This document shows, piece after piece, positions 42,237-51,624 of a stretch of 64,000 nt of DNA. A program made the translations under genes and the position numbers. Origin of the DNA: Paenibacillus sp. J5C2022 (GTDB lineage Bacteria > Bacillota > Bacilli > Paenibacillales > Paenibacillaceae); contig NZ_JAOQJC010000002.1 of NCBI RefSeq assembly GCF_025567625.1, positions 186,001-250,000 on the forward strand, in the 5' to 3' direction. Under the pieces are notes generated by a model. It was not told where the DNA came from, searched no databases, and was given only the letters and a program-made list of their open reading frames with translations. Position 1 is the stretch's first letter. Each line of letters opens with the position of its first letter.

Positions 42237-44852
42237 ATGAATATGAACAACCGACCGATTGTATTGTTTGCCGCATGCTGGGTAAGCGGTAGTGCAGTGG
42301 CGGCGGCCCTGCCGTTTCGCGGTGTGCTGCTCATAGCAGCTGCGGCAACGCTGCTGGCCGTCGCGGCTGTGGCGGGCAAGGGAGCAAGCTGGCGGCTGGC
42401 AGCCGTCTGCCTGCTCGCGCTGCTGCTGGCGGCGGGACAACGGATGTGGGCGGACGCCGCCAATGTCACTTCGCTGCCGGCGCTGCAAGCCGCCGCAGAG
42501 ACGGATGGACCGAGAGCGAAGTATCCGGCGGAAGCTCTCGGCACGATCGTTAGCGCGGTCGACGTCGATGGCGACCGCGTCACCTTCCACATGGAGGCGG
42601 ATGCCATCCATGTGGAAGGCCATAAGCCGCTCGCGGACAGCGCCGAGCGGCTTATGGTGCAGCTCCGGCTCGCTGCGCAGCCGGAGCAGGCGATCGCCGC
42701 GGCCTGGCAGCGCGGCGACCGCATTGCCGTAGCCGGCGAGCTGGCGCAGCCGGCCACGGCAAGCAATAGCGGCGGGTTCGACTACCGCCGCTATCTTCGC
42801 AGCCAGCGCATCCACTGGCTGCTGCAGGCGAAGGGCGCCGCCGCCGTCACGGTCCGGCCGGCGGCGAGCCCTACAGCCGCGGCCGCGCTGCTTGGCCGCG
42901 TAGACGCCGCGCGCGCTTGGCTCGGCGCGCGCGTGGAGGAGCTGTACCCCGGGCCGCAGGCGGGGTACATGAAGGGGCTGCTCCTCGGTCTGCGCGAGGA
43001 TATTGACCCCGGCCGCTTCCAGCAATATGCCCAGCTGGGACTGACGCACATACTGGCGATATCCGGACTGCACGTCGGCGTGTTCATGTATGTGCTGGGC
43101 AGCCTGCTGAAGCTGCTTCGTCTGCGCCGGGAGCGAATAATGACGGTGCTGATGGCCTCTGTGCCTCTCTATGTTCTGATGGCGGGCGCAGCGCCGTCCG
43201 TCATGCGCGCAGGGGTCATGGCAGTGCTCGGGCTTGCGGCCGCGCGGATGGGCAAGCTGAAGGACGGACTTCATCTGCTGTCCGCCGCAGCGGTTGGCCT
43301 TCTTCTGTTGGACCCCTACTATTTGGACAGCGTCAGCTTTCAGATGTCGTTCATCGTTACGCTGGGATTAATAGCTGGCGTGCCTGCGGTACGGGGAATG
43401 ATGCCGGCAAGGCGCCGCGGCGGACCGCTATTCGATCTGCTGTCCGTCTCCATCGTTGCCCAGATCGTGTCCTTCCCGCTAACGATCTATTACTTCAATC
43501 AATTCCACCTGTTGTCCTTGCCGGCGAATGTGGTAGTCGTACCGATCGTAAGCATGATCGTGCTCCCGCTTGGAACAGCCTCCATGATCGTCATGCCGAT
43601 ATGGGGGACGGGAGCAGGCTGGATCGCTCAGCTGTGCCGGCTGGTTAATGAATGCACGTATTGGATCGTGGAGCAGCTGGCAGAGCAATCTGGGCTGCGC
43701 TTGATCTGGGGCTCTCCGCCTGCCTGGTGGATTGCCGCCTGGCTGCTTCTAGCGGGGACGGGCTTCCGTCTGATGACAAGCTTGCGCCATTCCCGGAACT
43801 CGCATGCGGCGGCGCGGCAGCTCACTCTGCAGCAAACCGCTCCGCTTGACAATGGGAGTATGCAAGCTTACGAATGGGAGAGCGGGTCGGTGCGCCGTGC
43901 CAGAACGTATCGATTCGCAGTCGGGACGGTGTTGGCGGCTGCCGTCATGCTGCTGGGTTATGCCTATATGCCGGACAAGCTGGACACACAGGCTAAAATC
44001 AGCTTTTTGGATGTCGGTCAAGGCGATGCTGCGCTCATACGAACGCCTTCGGGAAAGCATATCCTGATCGATGGCGGGGGAACAGTCTCGTTCCGCAAGC
44101 CTGGCGAGGAATGGAGGGAACGCAGAGACCCGTTCGAGGTCGGAGCCAAAGTCGTTGTGCCGTTATTAATGAAGCGTGGCGTAAAGCAGATTGACCTGCT
44201 CGTCATCTCTCATCTCGACAGCGATCATATTGGCGGGCTAAGGGCGGTAGCGGACGTCATTCCGATCAAGCGGGCATGGTGGAATGGAACGGTCAAGCAA
44301 GCTTCCGACGCCATGGAGCTGCTGCAAGACCTGCTGGACAACGACGTTCCGCTGCAAGCTCCTGCGCTTGGCGACACTCTGCAGTTGGACGCGCATACGG
44401 AGCTGCTTGTGCTGGGTCAAGGGGAGGAACGGAATGACACGATCCCGCTCGTGCAGGACCAGAACGAAGCGAGCCTGGTTGTCGCCGTCTCGCTTTACGG
44501 CAGGACGTTTCTTTTTGCCGGCGACATCAACTCTGCAACCGAAGGGCTCATCATACGTAATGCCATAGAGTTATCGGGAAGGAAGGGGAATGAACCGAGC
44601 CGCATCGGCATCGATGTGTTGAAGCTTGCGCATCATGGCAGCCGGTATTCCACGAGCGATGAGTGGCTCGCGTACTGGCGGCCGAATGCCGTCGTTGTCT
44701 CCGTAGGCGCATATAATACTTACGGGCATCCCCACCCCCATGTGCTGGATCGCGTGAAGGCGTCAGGCGCGGAGCTGTGGCGGACGGATGATGGGGGAGA
44801 GGTCTCTTTTGCCTTAACCCGCGAAGGAATTTTGGTCAATCGTCGTCCTTGA
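42237..44852 (+). CDS. comEC: ComEC, DNA uptake channel
   Basis: An 871-residue polytopic membrane protein forming the channel for single-stranded DNA in transformation. Order: N-terminal membrane helices and an OB-like DUF4131 region to about 210, the Competence domain (LGLTHILAISGLHVGVF, RAGVMAVLGL) with many helices to about 510, then a metallo-beta-lactamase-like nuclease domain from about 580 (FLDVGQGDAALI, SHLDSDHIGG, LAHHGSRYSTS). The HxDxDH motif has Leu-Asp-Ser-Asp-His, so metal binding seems intact. ATG at 42237 follows AGAGGGGAG. Local GC is much higher at the 5' end. Confidence 0.94.
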   Translation: MNMNNRPIVLFAACWVSGSAVAAALPFRGVLLIAAAATLLAVAAVAGKGASWRLAAVCLLALLLAAGQRMWADAANVTSLPALQAAAETDGPRAKYPAEALGTIVSAVDVDGDRVTFHMEADAIHVEGHKPLADSAERLMVQLRLAAQPEQAIAAAWQRGDRIAVAGELAQPATASNSGGFDYRRYLRSQRIHWLLQAKGAAAVTVRPAASPTAAAALLGRVDAARAWLGARVEELYPGPQAGYMKGLLLGLREDIDPGRFQQYAQLGLTHILAISGLHVGVFMYVLGSLLKLLRLRRERIMTVLMASVPLYVLMAGAAPSVMRAGVMAVLGLAAARMGKLKDGLHLLSAAAVGLLLLDPYYLDSVSFQMSFIVTLGLIAGVPAVRGMMPARRRGGPLFDLLSVSIVAQIVSFPLTIYYFNQFHLLSLPANVVVVPIVSMIVLPLGTASMIVMPIWGTGAGWIAQLCRLVNECTYWIVEQLAEQSGLRLIWGSPPAWWIAAWLLLAGTGFRLMTSLRHSRNSHAAARQLTLQQTAPLDNGSMQAYEWESGSVRRARTYRFAVGTVLAAAVMLLGYAYMPDKLDTQAKISFLDVGQGDAALIRTPSGKHILIDGGGTVSFRKPGEEWRERRDPFEVGAKVVVPLLMKRGVKQIDLLVISHLDSDHIGGLRAVADVIPIKRAWWNGTVKQASDAMELLQDLLDNDVPLQAPALGDTLQLDAHTELLVLGQGEERNDTIPLVQDQNEASLVVAVSLYGRTFLFAGDINSATEGLIIRNAIELSGRKGNEPSRIGIDVLKLAHHGSRYSTSDEWLAYWRPNAVVVSVGAYNTYGHPHPHVLDRVKASGAELWRTDDGGEVSFALTREGILVNRRP

Positions 44853-44970
44853 TTCTCTATACGGCTCACCAATAATTTGGTATGCTGTAATGTGGGATGT
44901 TTCTCAATCGTACATATTCATAATGATTTTCCGTACTTATTCATATAAATCCGTAATTTCTATAAATGAT

Positions 44971-45000
44971 TGCAACATTTTACGCGACCGGTTCGTCATA
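44971..45000 (+). promoter_or_regulatory. ECF-type promoter of the sigma/anti-sigma pair
   Basis: TGCAAC (44971-44976), a 17-bp spacer and CGTCATA (44994-45000). The AAC -35 core and CGTC -10 are hallmarks of ECF sigma promoters (SigM/SigX/SigW type), so the operon is probably autoregulated. Start is near 45006. Confidence 0.75.
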
Positions 45001-45026
45001 ATGGTTGCAAGAGGGGAGGATCCTTC

Positions 45027-45575
45027 GTGGTAGAGCCTGGCACGATAAAAGCCGCTCAATCGGGAGATCGGGAAGCACTAATTACTCTGTTGCGAGAGAT
45101 TGAAACTCATGTATATCGGACAGCCTATTATATATTGAACAACGAACAGGATGCGATGGACGCCGCTCAAGAAGCGCTCATAAGAATTTATTCGAAAATC
45201 AACTCCTACGAAGAAAAGGCGCAGTTCAAAACATGGGTCCAGCGTATCGTCACAAATATTTGTATTGACAAGTTTCGAAGAACGAAACCGACAGTATCCA
45301 TCGATGAGCACGAGCTGGTATTCCGGGAGAAGCAGGATGTGGAAGATCAAGTGATGGCTTCCTATACGTTTCAGGATATACGACATGCGATCGATCAACT
45401 GCCGGAGCACCATCGCACGGTTGTCGTGCTTCGATATTTACAGGATTTCTCCTACAATGAAATTGCAGATTCGCTTGATTTGCCCTTGAATACGGTTAAG
45501 TCCTATCTGTTCAGAGCAAGGCAGCAGCTGCAAGCGCTACTCCATGAATATCAGAAAGGTGGTGTCCGGGGATGA
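45027..45575 (+). CDS. ECF-type RNA polymerase sigma factor
   Basis: A 182-residue group 4 sigma factor. Region 2 is at about 20-85 (NNEQDAMDAAQEALIRIYSKINSY, FKTWVQRIVTNICIDKFRR) and region 4 at about 115-175 (LPEHHRTVVVLRYLQDFSYNEIADSLDLPLNTVKSYLFRARQQL). There is no C-terminal extension. GTG at 45027 is 7 nt after GGGGAGGA. Its own ECF-like promoter lies upstream, and the anti-sigma gene overlaps its stop (ATGA), i.e. translational coupling. The regulon is probably cell-envelope stress, by analogy with other ZAS-paired ECF factors. It does not clearly equal a named B. subtilis factor. Confidence 0.92.
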   Translation: MVEPGTIKAAQSGDREALITLLREIETHVYRTAYYILNNEQDAMDAAQEALIRIYSKINSYEEKAQFKTWVQRIVTNICIDKFRRTKPTVSIDEHELVFREKQDVEDQVMASYTFQDIRHAIDQLPEHHRTVVVLRYLQDFSYNEIADSLDLPLNTVKSYLFRARQQLQALLHEYQKGGVRG

Positions 45576-46735
45576 ATTGCCAAGAGGTGATGGAGCTCAT
45601 GCAGAGGCAATTAGATGATGATTTGAACGACACCGAGAATGAACAATTGATGACACATATGCATCATTGTCCGGACTGCGAGGCCATGTACGAGCGGCTG
45701 CGGATGTTATCTGCCGAATTGACAAGCTTGCCCAAGGTGACCCCAAGCTATAGCCTTGTTGATGCCATACTTCCTGAATTGGAGCGTATAGACATGCAGA
45801 ATGGAGCCGGCGGTTCGGCGACATCGGAATCCGCTGAGCGCGAGTTGCCTAGCGTCGGACCCCGCAGCTCGAAGCAGACGATGAAGCCTTCTTCTTCGCC
45901 TATCCGCTGGACGTTCCTGCGATCGATTGCCGGAGTAGTCGCTGCAAGCGTCGTTGTTGGCTTATTCATCGTCACCTATGCTCCGGACGGCCGGGATGAC
46001 GCAGCGAATAAGAACGGGGGATTCTCCGCGGACAATAGTATGGCGCGGAGCGATGCGAAGCAGTATGCCTACGAGATGTCCGGCAGCGGCTTGGACCCTG
46101 GCGGTGACGTATCTACCGAGAGTATGAAAGTAAAGGAATCGGAGTCCTTGACCGCTGGCGAAATGATTCAAATGAACAGAGAGAACGGCGCCGATGGTTC
46201 AGGATCGGGCGGATCGGGTTCAGTGGAGCATCGCGTTATTGAAAATAATGCTGATGGGCAGGTTGCGATAACCGGCAAAACGGACGAGCAACATAGCTCT
46301 TTATTGGAAGCAGCCGATCAATATGGAGATTCTATAGCCGCACCTTCTAACGATGGCAGCAGTGACAAACGTGTGGAATCCATCGTCCCGAACGAGCGGG
46401 ATGAAGCGGCAGTGGAAGATTCCGGAGGAGTAGAGATGGGCATTGCCGGAGGGAACTTCGATGAACCGAATACATTCGCTCCGAATCCTGTGGATGGCAT
46501 TCCGTCTCCGGACGGCCAATACACAGCCCGGGTCGATCAGCACAAGGTGGTCGTTGTATCGCTGGACAGCGGTGAGATCGTAATGGAGACATCCCGCAAG
46601 AACGGACACCATGGCAAGCTGGTGTGGTCGGAGGACAGCACGCAGCTTGCGTATGAAGTAACTCTGGATCAGGGAGCGATCGAGAAGTATATTATTACGA
46701 TTTCTACCCGCACGGAGCAAAAAGGGACACATTAA
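45572..46735 (+). CDS. membrane anti-sigma factor with zinc-binding ZAS head
   Basis: A 387-residue protein. The cytosolic N-terminal ZAS motif H29-x3-C33-x2-C36 (THMHHCPDC) would hold the sigma factor. A single membrane segment lies at about 114-136, then a long Ser/Gly/Asp-rich outer region and, at the end, a short beta-propeller-like blade (PSPDGQYTARVDQHKVVVV, KLVWSEDSTQLAYEV). The ATG overlaps the sigma stop by 4 bp. Signal release would be by regulated proteolysis. The outer domain is larger than in RsiW or RsiX and may sense a ligand. Confidence 0.9.
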   Translation: MNCQEVMELMQRQLDDDLNDTENEQLMTHMHHCPDCEAMYERLRMLSAELTSLPKVTPSYSLVDAILPELERIDMQNGAGGSATSESAERELPSVGPRSSKQTMKPSSSPIRWTFLRSIAGVVAASVVVGLFIVTYAPDGRDDAANKNGGFSADNSMARSDAKQYAYEMSGSGLDPGGDVSTESMKVKESESLTAGEMIQMNRENGADGSGSGGSGSVEHRVIENNADGQVAITGKTDEQHSSLLEAADQYGDSIAAPSNDGSSDKRVESIVPNERDEAAVEDSGGVEMGIAGGNFDEPNTFAPNPVDGIPSPDGQYTARVDQHKVVVVSLDSGEIVMETSRKNGHHGKLVWSEDSTQLAYEVTLDQGAIEKYIITISTRTEQKGTH

Positions 46736-46871
46736 CTGGGCTAAGGATGCACATTATCCGTGCGAATTGAGTATGATATAGCAATTAATCAGTCTGCGGC
46801 GTATTCCTTGCGTCGTATGACCATTCGTCAGGCAGAGCCATGGATCTGATCTGCGAATGTTTATATAGAAG

Positions 46872-46916
46872 ACAAAGGGATGGAGCCTTCTGCAAGGGGG
46901 GGATTCATCCCTTTGT
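46872..46916 (+). terminator. hairpin after the anti-sigma gene
   Basis: ACAAAGGGATG (46872-46882) pairs with CATCCCTTTGT (46906-46916). There is no T run, so it may be a processing or stabilising hairpin rather than a classical terminator. Confidence 0.5.
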
Positions 46917-47000
46917 GTCATGCATCCGTCGTTGCAGGGATGTGATCAATCTGATACACTTTGATTCTAAACGGGGAACACAGTGAGAAGGGGGAGCCGG

Positions 47001-48044
47001 ATGGAAATCAAGGAAGCTCTCAAGGAAGTGAAGAGCGGGAAGTTCAGACCGGTATATGTGCTCTTCGGCAAGGATCGCTACCGGATGGAGCAGTTCATCG
47101 AGATGCTGGCTGATACGATGTTCACTGCGGACGAGAAGGAAATGGGCATAGCCCGTTACGATACGTCCGAGACGCCGGTTGAGGAGATGGTGCTGGAGGC
47201 AGAGACGCTACCGTTCTTCGCCGCAAGAAAGCTGATTGTTGTAAGGGATGTGTCGGTTATGGCGGCCGGAGGAAAGGATCAGTCCAAGCTGGAGCATCGT
47301 CCCGAGACCGTCTTGCAATATATGGAGCATCCGATGGAAACGTCGGTCATCGTCTTCGCCGTATACGCAGATAAGCTTGACGAACGTCGCAAGCTTGTCA
47401 AGGCGTTGAAGGAACGCGGAAGCTTGATTGCCTTCCCGGAGCTGGACGGCCCCCAGCTTGTACAGTGGATGGCGAAGCGCGCTTCGCAGCAGGAACGGAC
47501 GATGTCGGCCGAGGCGGCAGAGCTGCTCTTGTCCCGGATAGGCCATCATATGCAGCAGCTGTCGCAAGAAGTGGACAAGCTCTGTCTGCATGTCGGAATA
47601 GGCGGTATGATTACAGAAGAGTTGGTGAGAGACCTTACCTCGTCCACCGTCGAGGAGGATGTGTTCGCACTCGTCGATGCGATCGCCGACATGTCCATTC
47701 AGCGGGCGCTTCCGCTATACCGCAATTTGCTTATCAGGCGCGAGGAGCCGATCAAGATTGCCGCTCTTATTGCAAGACAGCTGCGAATTATGCTGGGCAT
47801 CAAGGAGCTTGAAGGGCAGTATTCGCCGCAGCAGATGGCCGGTCAGCTAGGGCTGCATCCCTATGCGGTCAAGCTTGCAGCGGAGAAAGCCCGAAAGTAT
47901 AATGTCAACCGTCTGGGTAAGCTGCTTGGTTCCATTGCGGATCTGGATTATGCGATGAAGACGGGACGAATCGACAAATCGCTGGGCATGGAATTGTATC
48001 TGCTGTCGCTCGGAACGGAGAAAGAGATGACGTACGGCGCGTAA
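47001..48044 (+). CDS. holA: DNA polymerase III delta subunit
   Basis: A 347-residue clamp-loader delta subunit, opening the beta clamp. N-terminal RFC-like domain (PVYVLFGKDRYRMEQFIEML), the central AAA-like part without Walker motifs, and the C-terminal collar domain (VDAIADMSIQRALPLYRNLL, EEPIKIAALIARQLRIM). ATG at 47001 follows AAGGGGGAG; GTG at 46983 is an unsupported alternative. In B. subtilis holA lies between comEC and rpsT as here, except that the sigma/anti-sigma pair is inserted before it. Confidence 0.93.
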   Translation: MEIKEALKEVKSGKFRPVYVLFGKDRYRMEQFIEMLADTMFTADEKEMGIARYDTSETPVEEMVLEAETLPFFAARKLIVVRDVSVMAAGGKDQSKLEHRPETVLQYMEHPMETSVIVFAVYADKLDERRKLVKALKERGSLIAFPELDGPQLVQWMAKRASQQERTMSAEAAELLLSRIGHHMQQLSQEVDKLCLHVGIGGMITEELVRDLTSSTVEEDVFALVDAIADMSIQRALPLYRNLLIRREEPIKIAALIARQLRIMLGIKELEGQYSPQQMAGQLGLHPYAVKLAAEKARKYNVNRLGKLLGSIADLDYAMKTGRIDKSLGMELYLLSLGTEKEMTYGA

Positions 48045-48053
48045 TCGGCAAGA

Positions 48054-48095
48054 AAAAAGCCCCCCGCCCACAATATTGTGGGCGGGGGGCTTTTT
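48054..48095. terminator. bidirectional terminator between holA and rpsT
   Basis: A 42-bp perfect palindrome flanked by A and T runs serves both convergent genes. Confidence 0.95.
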
Positions 48096-48107
48096 CATGC
48101 TGCGAAA

Positions 48108-48380
48108 TTAAGCTTGAACAGACAGAGCGTTTACTTTTTTCGCAAGGCGCGATTTTTTGCGGGCAGCCGCATTTTTATGGATCAGGCCTTTTGTTACTGC
48201 TTTGTCCAGCTTCTTAGTCGCTACGATCAGAGCAGCTTTAGCTGCTTCGACGTCAGCGCCAACGATCGCTTGGTCAGCAGTTTTTACGGCTGAACGAAGC
48301 GAAGATCTTTGAGATGCATTCAGAGCGCGACGCTTCTCGCTCGTTTTAACGCGTTTAATAGCGGATTTGATGTTTGGCAT
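48108..48380 (-). CDS. rpsT: 30S ribosomal protein S20
   Basis: A 90-residue basic helical protein of the 30S subunit, binding 16S rRNA early in assembly: [18 protein letters not shown] start and [20 protein letters not shown] end are typical. ATG at 48380 follows TAGGAGGTG on the minus strand. It is leftward and divergent from gpr, as in B. subtilis. A probable SigA promoter lies about 115 bp upstream, leaving a leader of about 110 nt that could serve autoregulation. Confidence 0.97.
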   Translation of the reverse strand: MPNIKSAIKRVKTSEKRRALNASQRSSLRSAVKTADQAIVGADVEAAKAALIVATKKLDKAVTKGLIHKNAAARKKSRLAKKVNALSVQA

Positions 48381-48494
48381 GGAATTCACCTCCTACAGAA
48401 TACTGTGCAAGTAAAACGTATCTCTTAAAGCATTCGCTTCACTGTAAATGTCGATTTCTCGCAAGCGAAAAACCTAGTCAACACAACTTAAAAT

Positions 48495-48523
48495 ATATTA
48501 TCATGCGCAAGGCCAAAAAGCAA
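48495..48523 (-). promoter_or_regulatory. probable SigA promoter of rpsT
   Basis: On the minus strand TTGCTT (48523-48518), a 17-bp spacer and TAATAT (48500-48495). The rest of the 364-bp rpsT-gpr gap shows only this and the weak spore-type promoter at 48682. Confidence 0.45.
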
Positions 48524-48681
48524 GAGGATAGCTCAAACCTCAAGAGTAGCTACGATGTGTGTAATTTGATCTGAAATCGCTTTCACATTTGACTTTGGCT
48601 GAATTGGAGAGCATAGCAACGCTTAACTCCGATATCGTCATCCAGCAATCGTATAGAAGATAGCCATGTTCAACCACCTTC

Positions 48682-48710
48682 GCATGAAAAGGGCTGCTCT
48701 GTAAACAATA
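48682..48710 (+). promoter_or_regulatory. candidate forespore sigma promoter of gpr
   Basis: GCATG (48682-48686) resembles the SigF/SigG -35, and GTAAACAATA (48701-48710) matches nine of ten positions of the SigF -10 pattern GGHRANAHTR. The 14-bp spacer is slightly short. Forespore transcription of gpr is known in B. subtilis. Confidence 0.4.
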
Positions 48711-48744
48711 AGGGTATGATCCAATGCGAAGGGGAGTTATGGCG

Positions 48745-49755
48745 ATGAATGAACATGAGCTGGACCTGCAGCAATATGATGTAAGGACAGACCTTGCGCT
48801 TGAAGCGAAGGAGATGGCGGAGGGGGGGAGCGGAGCCCCCATTCCGGGTATATTGTCGGATATGACGGAAGATGACGGCATCTCCATTACGAGACTTCAT
48901 GTGCAGAATGAACAGGGATCGCAGGCGATTGGCAAAATTATCGGCCAATACGTGACACTGGAGGTGCCCGGATTGCGGAGCGGCGACACCGGCTTGCAGG
49001 ATCGGGTGGCTACGCATATGGCGAAGGAGTTCGAGGCCTTCCTGGATAGGCTGTCCATCGGCAAGCAATCGCGTGTGTTGATCGTCGGTCTCGGCAATTG
49101 GAACGTCACACCGGATGCGCTTGGACCTCTAGTCGTAGAAAATGTAATGGTTACCCGACATTTCTTCGAGCTGATGCCGGATCAAGTCGCACCGGGTTAC
49201 CGTTCTGTCAGTGCTGTTGCACCGGGCGTGCTGGGTATTACCGGCATCGAGTCCAGCGAGATCGTACACGGTATCGTAGAGCAGTCGAAGCCTGATCTGG
49301 TCATTGCGATCGATGCGCTTGCATCCAAGGCGCTGGAACGCGTCAACACGACGATACAGATCGCCGACACCGGCATTCATCCCGGTTCCGGCATCGGCAA
49401 TAAGCGCAAAGGTCTGACTGAGGATATCCTTGGCGTGCCCGTCATCGCGATTGGCGTTCCTACAGTTGTGTATGCTTCCACCATCGTGAACAATGCATTT
49501 CAAATGATGCAGAATCATCTGGAGCAGCAGAACGGCGATACGGATAAAATCTTCGGCTTGATGAACCAGATGGGCGACAATGAACGGCTCATGCTGGTAA
49601 AAGAAGTGCTGAATCCGATGGGGCACGATCTGCTCGTTACGCCGAAGGAAGTAGATCAGTTTATCGAGGACATCGCCAACATTATTGCGAGCGGCTTGAA
49701 CGCGGCCTTGCATGATGCTGTCGATACAGATAACGTGGCTGCTTATACGCATTAA
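48745..49755 (+). CDS. gpr: spore protease GPR
   Basis: A 336-residue germination protease that degrades small acid-soluble spore proteins when spores germinate; it is made as a zymogen in the forespore. The N-terminal propeptide region matches Bacillus GPR (LDLQQYDVRTDLALEAKE). Core segments VLIVGLGNWNVTPDALGP, DLVIAIDALASKALERVN and TIQIADTGIHPGSGIGNKR follow. ATG at 48745 lies 8 nt after AAGGGGAG; the ATG codons at 48724 and 48739 are less well placed. It is divergent from rpsT and followed by spoIIP. Confidence 0.95.
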   Translation: MNEHELDLQQYDVRTDLALEAKEMAEGGSGAPIPGILSDMTEDDGISITRLHVQNEQGSQAIGKIIGQYVTLEVPGLRSGDTGLQDRVATHMAKEFEAFLDRLSIGKQSRVLIVGLGNWNVTPDALGPLVVENVMVTRHFFELMPDQVAPGYRSVSAVAPGVLGITGIESSEIVHGIVEQSKPDLVIAIDALASKALERVNTTIQIADTGIHPGSGIGNKRKGLTEDILGVPVIAIGVPTVVYASTIVNNAFQMMQNHLEQQNGDTDKIFGLMNQMGDNERLMLVKEVLNPMGHDLLVTPKEVDQFIEDIANIIASGLNAALHDAVDTDNVAAYTH

Positions 49756-49778
49756 GTATCAAATGACATTCTAATATG

Positions 49779-49812
49779 ACCCGTTTGCCCGTTCGAGGCA
49801 TACGGGTTTTTC
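49779..49812 (+). terminator. rho-independent terminator of gpr
   Basis: An ACCCGT/ACGGGT stem with an inner GCC/GGC (49779-49807) is followed by a T run. Confidence 0.75.
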
Positions 49813-49909
49813 AAATTAGTCTATTGAAAATTCGGTTCTACCAGCTCTACGTTCCTCATAGATTGATAGTAACTAGATTATGAGGTAGCGGAAAGGAGCG
49901 TTAAACTTC

Positions 49910-51169
49910 ATGTGGAAGCAAAGCGCAGTGCAGATTAAGGGCTTGGAGTGGAATGGCGGGAGGAAGCTGAAGGAATTGCTAATGACGGGGAAGGCATTTG
50001 CGGTGCTTTCCCTTTGTTCCATGCTGTTTTTTATATTGCTGGGTGTGGTCGGCATGATCTATGAGAAGTCATCCCAATCTGCTATGCATTCTATGAAAGG
50101 CTTGGCGGCTTCTGTATCAAGCGGCTTGTTGGGGGACATGCTGGAAATGGAGGTGCCCTCGTTTCGAAGCGATCTGCCCTCGGAGGCATTCTCGGGCAAG
50201 GATGTCGGCATATTCCTGATGCGCTCCCTGACGGATGTTAATCCGGCCGAACCGCGAAGCATGCTTGCCGGAGAGCTTCCAGGCATGAAGGGCAACGATG
50301 CTTTCCTGATTCGCAAGGGGAGCGGTACGGATACGACGGTCGGTCCGCAAGATCGGGCGCCGATTGCTTACAATCCGCTTGAGGGGCTGGAGGAAGAGAA
50401 CGGGACGGAATTGGTGGTGGGTGAAGACGGAGTTGTCGACGATCAATCGACAACAGGCAACGATGCCGAGGATGCTGTCGCTGAGCCTTCCGGCAAGCCG
50501 ACTACCGGCAGGCAGATTGCTTTCATCTATCATTCGCATAACCGTGAATCCTGGTATCCGGAGCTTGACGGCGAAGCCAAGGACCCCAGCTCCAGAACGA
50601 AGAACATTACGCTCGTGGGCAAGCGTCTGGCAGACAAGCTGGAAGAGAATGGAATCGGTACGATGGTGTCGGATGTGGACTATCCTACGGCGATCGATGA
50701 TTACCGCTGGGAGCTGAGCTATAAGTATTCCAAGAAGACGGTGAAGGAAGCGCTGGCCAGCAACGACGACTTGCAATTTCTGTTCGACCTCCACCGCGAC
50801 TCGCAGAAGAGAAAGTATACAACGGTTGATATTGATGGCACAAGCTATGCCCAGGTGTACTTCGTCATCGGGCACAAAAATCCCGAATGGGAAAAAAATG
50901 AAGCCTTTGCTACGAAGATTCATGAAGCCTTGGAGGCCAAATATCCCGGCATATCGCGCGGTATATGGGGCAAGACGGCAGCGACGGGCAACGGGGAGTA
51001 CAATCAGTCGCTTGCGTCTGAAAGCGTGCTGATCGAGATCGGCGGCGTGGACAATACGCTTGAGGAATCGTATCGGACGGCGGATGCGCTCGCGAAGGTC
51101 GTAGCGGACATCTATTGGGAAGATGCGAAGGTATCCGGAGGGGAGGGTAGCCGCGATGAGGCGAAATAG
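49910..51169 (+). CDS. spoIIP: stage II sporulation protein P
   Basis: A 419-residue membrane-anchored amidase/endopeptidase that trims septal peptidoglycan during engulfment with SpoIID and SpoIIM. Membrane anchor at about 27-50 (AFAVLSLCSMLFFILLGVVGM). The catalytic domain starts near 200: IAFIYHSHNRESWYPEL, LFDLHRDSQ, and NGEYNQSLASESVLIEIGGVDNT. ATG at 49910 has AAAGGAGCG 11 nt upstream. The yqxA-like gene overlaps its end by 14 bp, as expected for the gpr-spoIIP-yqxA order. Confidence 0.95.
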   Translation: MWKQSAVQIKGLEWNGGRKLKELLMTGKAFAVLSLCSMLFFILLGVVGMIYEKSSQSAMHSMKGLAASVSSGLLGDMLEMEVPSFRSDLPSEAFSGKDVGIFLMRSLTDVNPAEPRSMLAGELPGMKGNDAFLIRKGSGTDTTVGPQDRAPIAYNPLEGLEEENGTELVVGEDGVVDDQSTTGNDAEDAVAEPSGKPTTGRQIAFIYHSHNRESWYPELDGEAKDPSSRTKNITLVGKRLADKLEENGIGTMVSDVDYPTAIDDYRWELSYKYSKKTVKEALASNDDLQFLFDLHRDSQKRKYTTVDIDGTSYAQVYFVIGHKNPEWEKNEAFATKIHEALEAKYPGISRGIWGKTAATGNGEYNQSLASESVLIEIGGVDNTLEESYRTADALAKVVADIYWEDAKVSGGEGSRDEAK

Positions 51170-51548
51170 GTGGAAGTGGATCGGCTTCGGGGTAGCGCTC
51201 GCATTCCTTGTCATCTACGGAATCGAATTGTCAACGACCGGCATTGAGCGGATTCATGGTCCCCTTGCGGAAGGGAACGGGCAATATGTGCAGTATGAGG
51301 AAGAGCCGCCGCAATCTTCCCGCGACCGCAAGCTTGAGGATCGAATCGCAGAGCTGGAGCGAGAGCTTGATGATTTGAAGCGCGGCAATCGCTATCCGGT
51401 CGACGCGGATTCCCGCTGGCCAGGTCTGTATGAGCCGGATGAGCCGGTCGTCAACAAGCTGGCGGATTCCACCTCCGAGCTGCTCGAGAATGCTTCAAGC
51501 TCCGGCATTCGCTTCATCGCATCGTTCTTCAACGGATTATTTGACTGA
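51156..51548 (+). CDS. YqxA-like membrane protein (DUF3679 type)
   Basis: A 130-residue protein with a single N-terminal membrane segment (WIGFGVALAFLVIYGIELST), a charged coiled-coil stretch (DRIAELERELDDLKRG) and a short C-terminal amphipathic end. It corresponds in place and design to B. subtilis yqxA, downstream of spoIIP. Function is unknown; a role in sporulation is inferred from position only. ATG at 51156 follows GGAGGGGAGGG and overlaps spoIIP by 14 bp. Confidence 0.75.
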   Translation: MRRNRWKWIGFGVALAFLVIYGIELSTTGIERIHGPLAEGNGQYVQYEEEPPQSSRDRKLEDRIAELERELDDLKRGNRYPVDADSRWPGLYEPDEPVVNKLADSTSELLENASSSGIRFIASFFNGLFD

Positions 51549-51624
51549 CGTCCATTGCTGTCCTTCCGCCTTATTGCTATAATAGGAAGAATGATTGAAT
51601 ACTTGGAATGTGTGGGGGATAGGC

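Noticed and set aside
42198..43274. Minus-strand frame opposite the GC-rich 5' part of comEC
   Set aside because: High GC keeps stop codons rare; the His/Arg/Gln-rich translation is typical of an antisense shadow.
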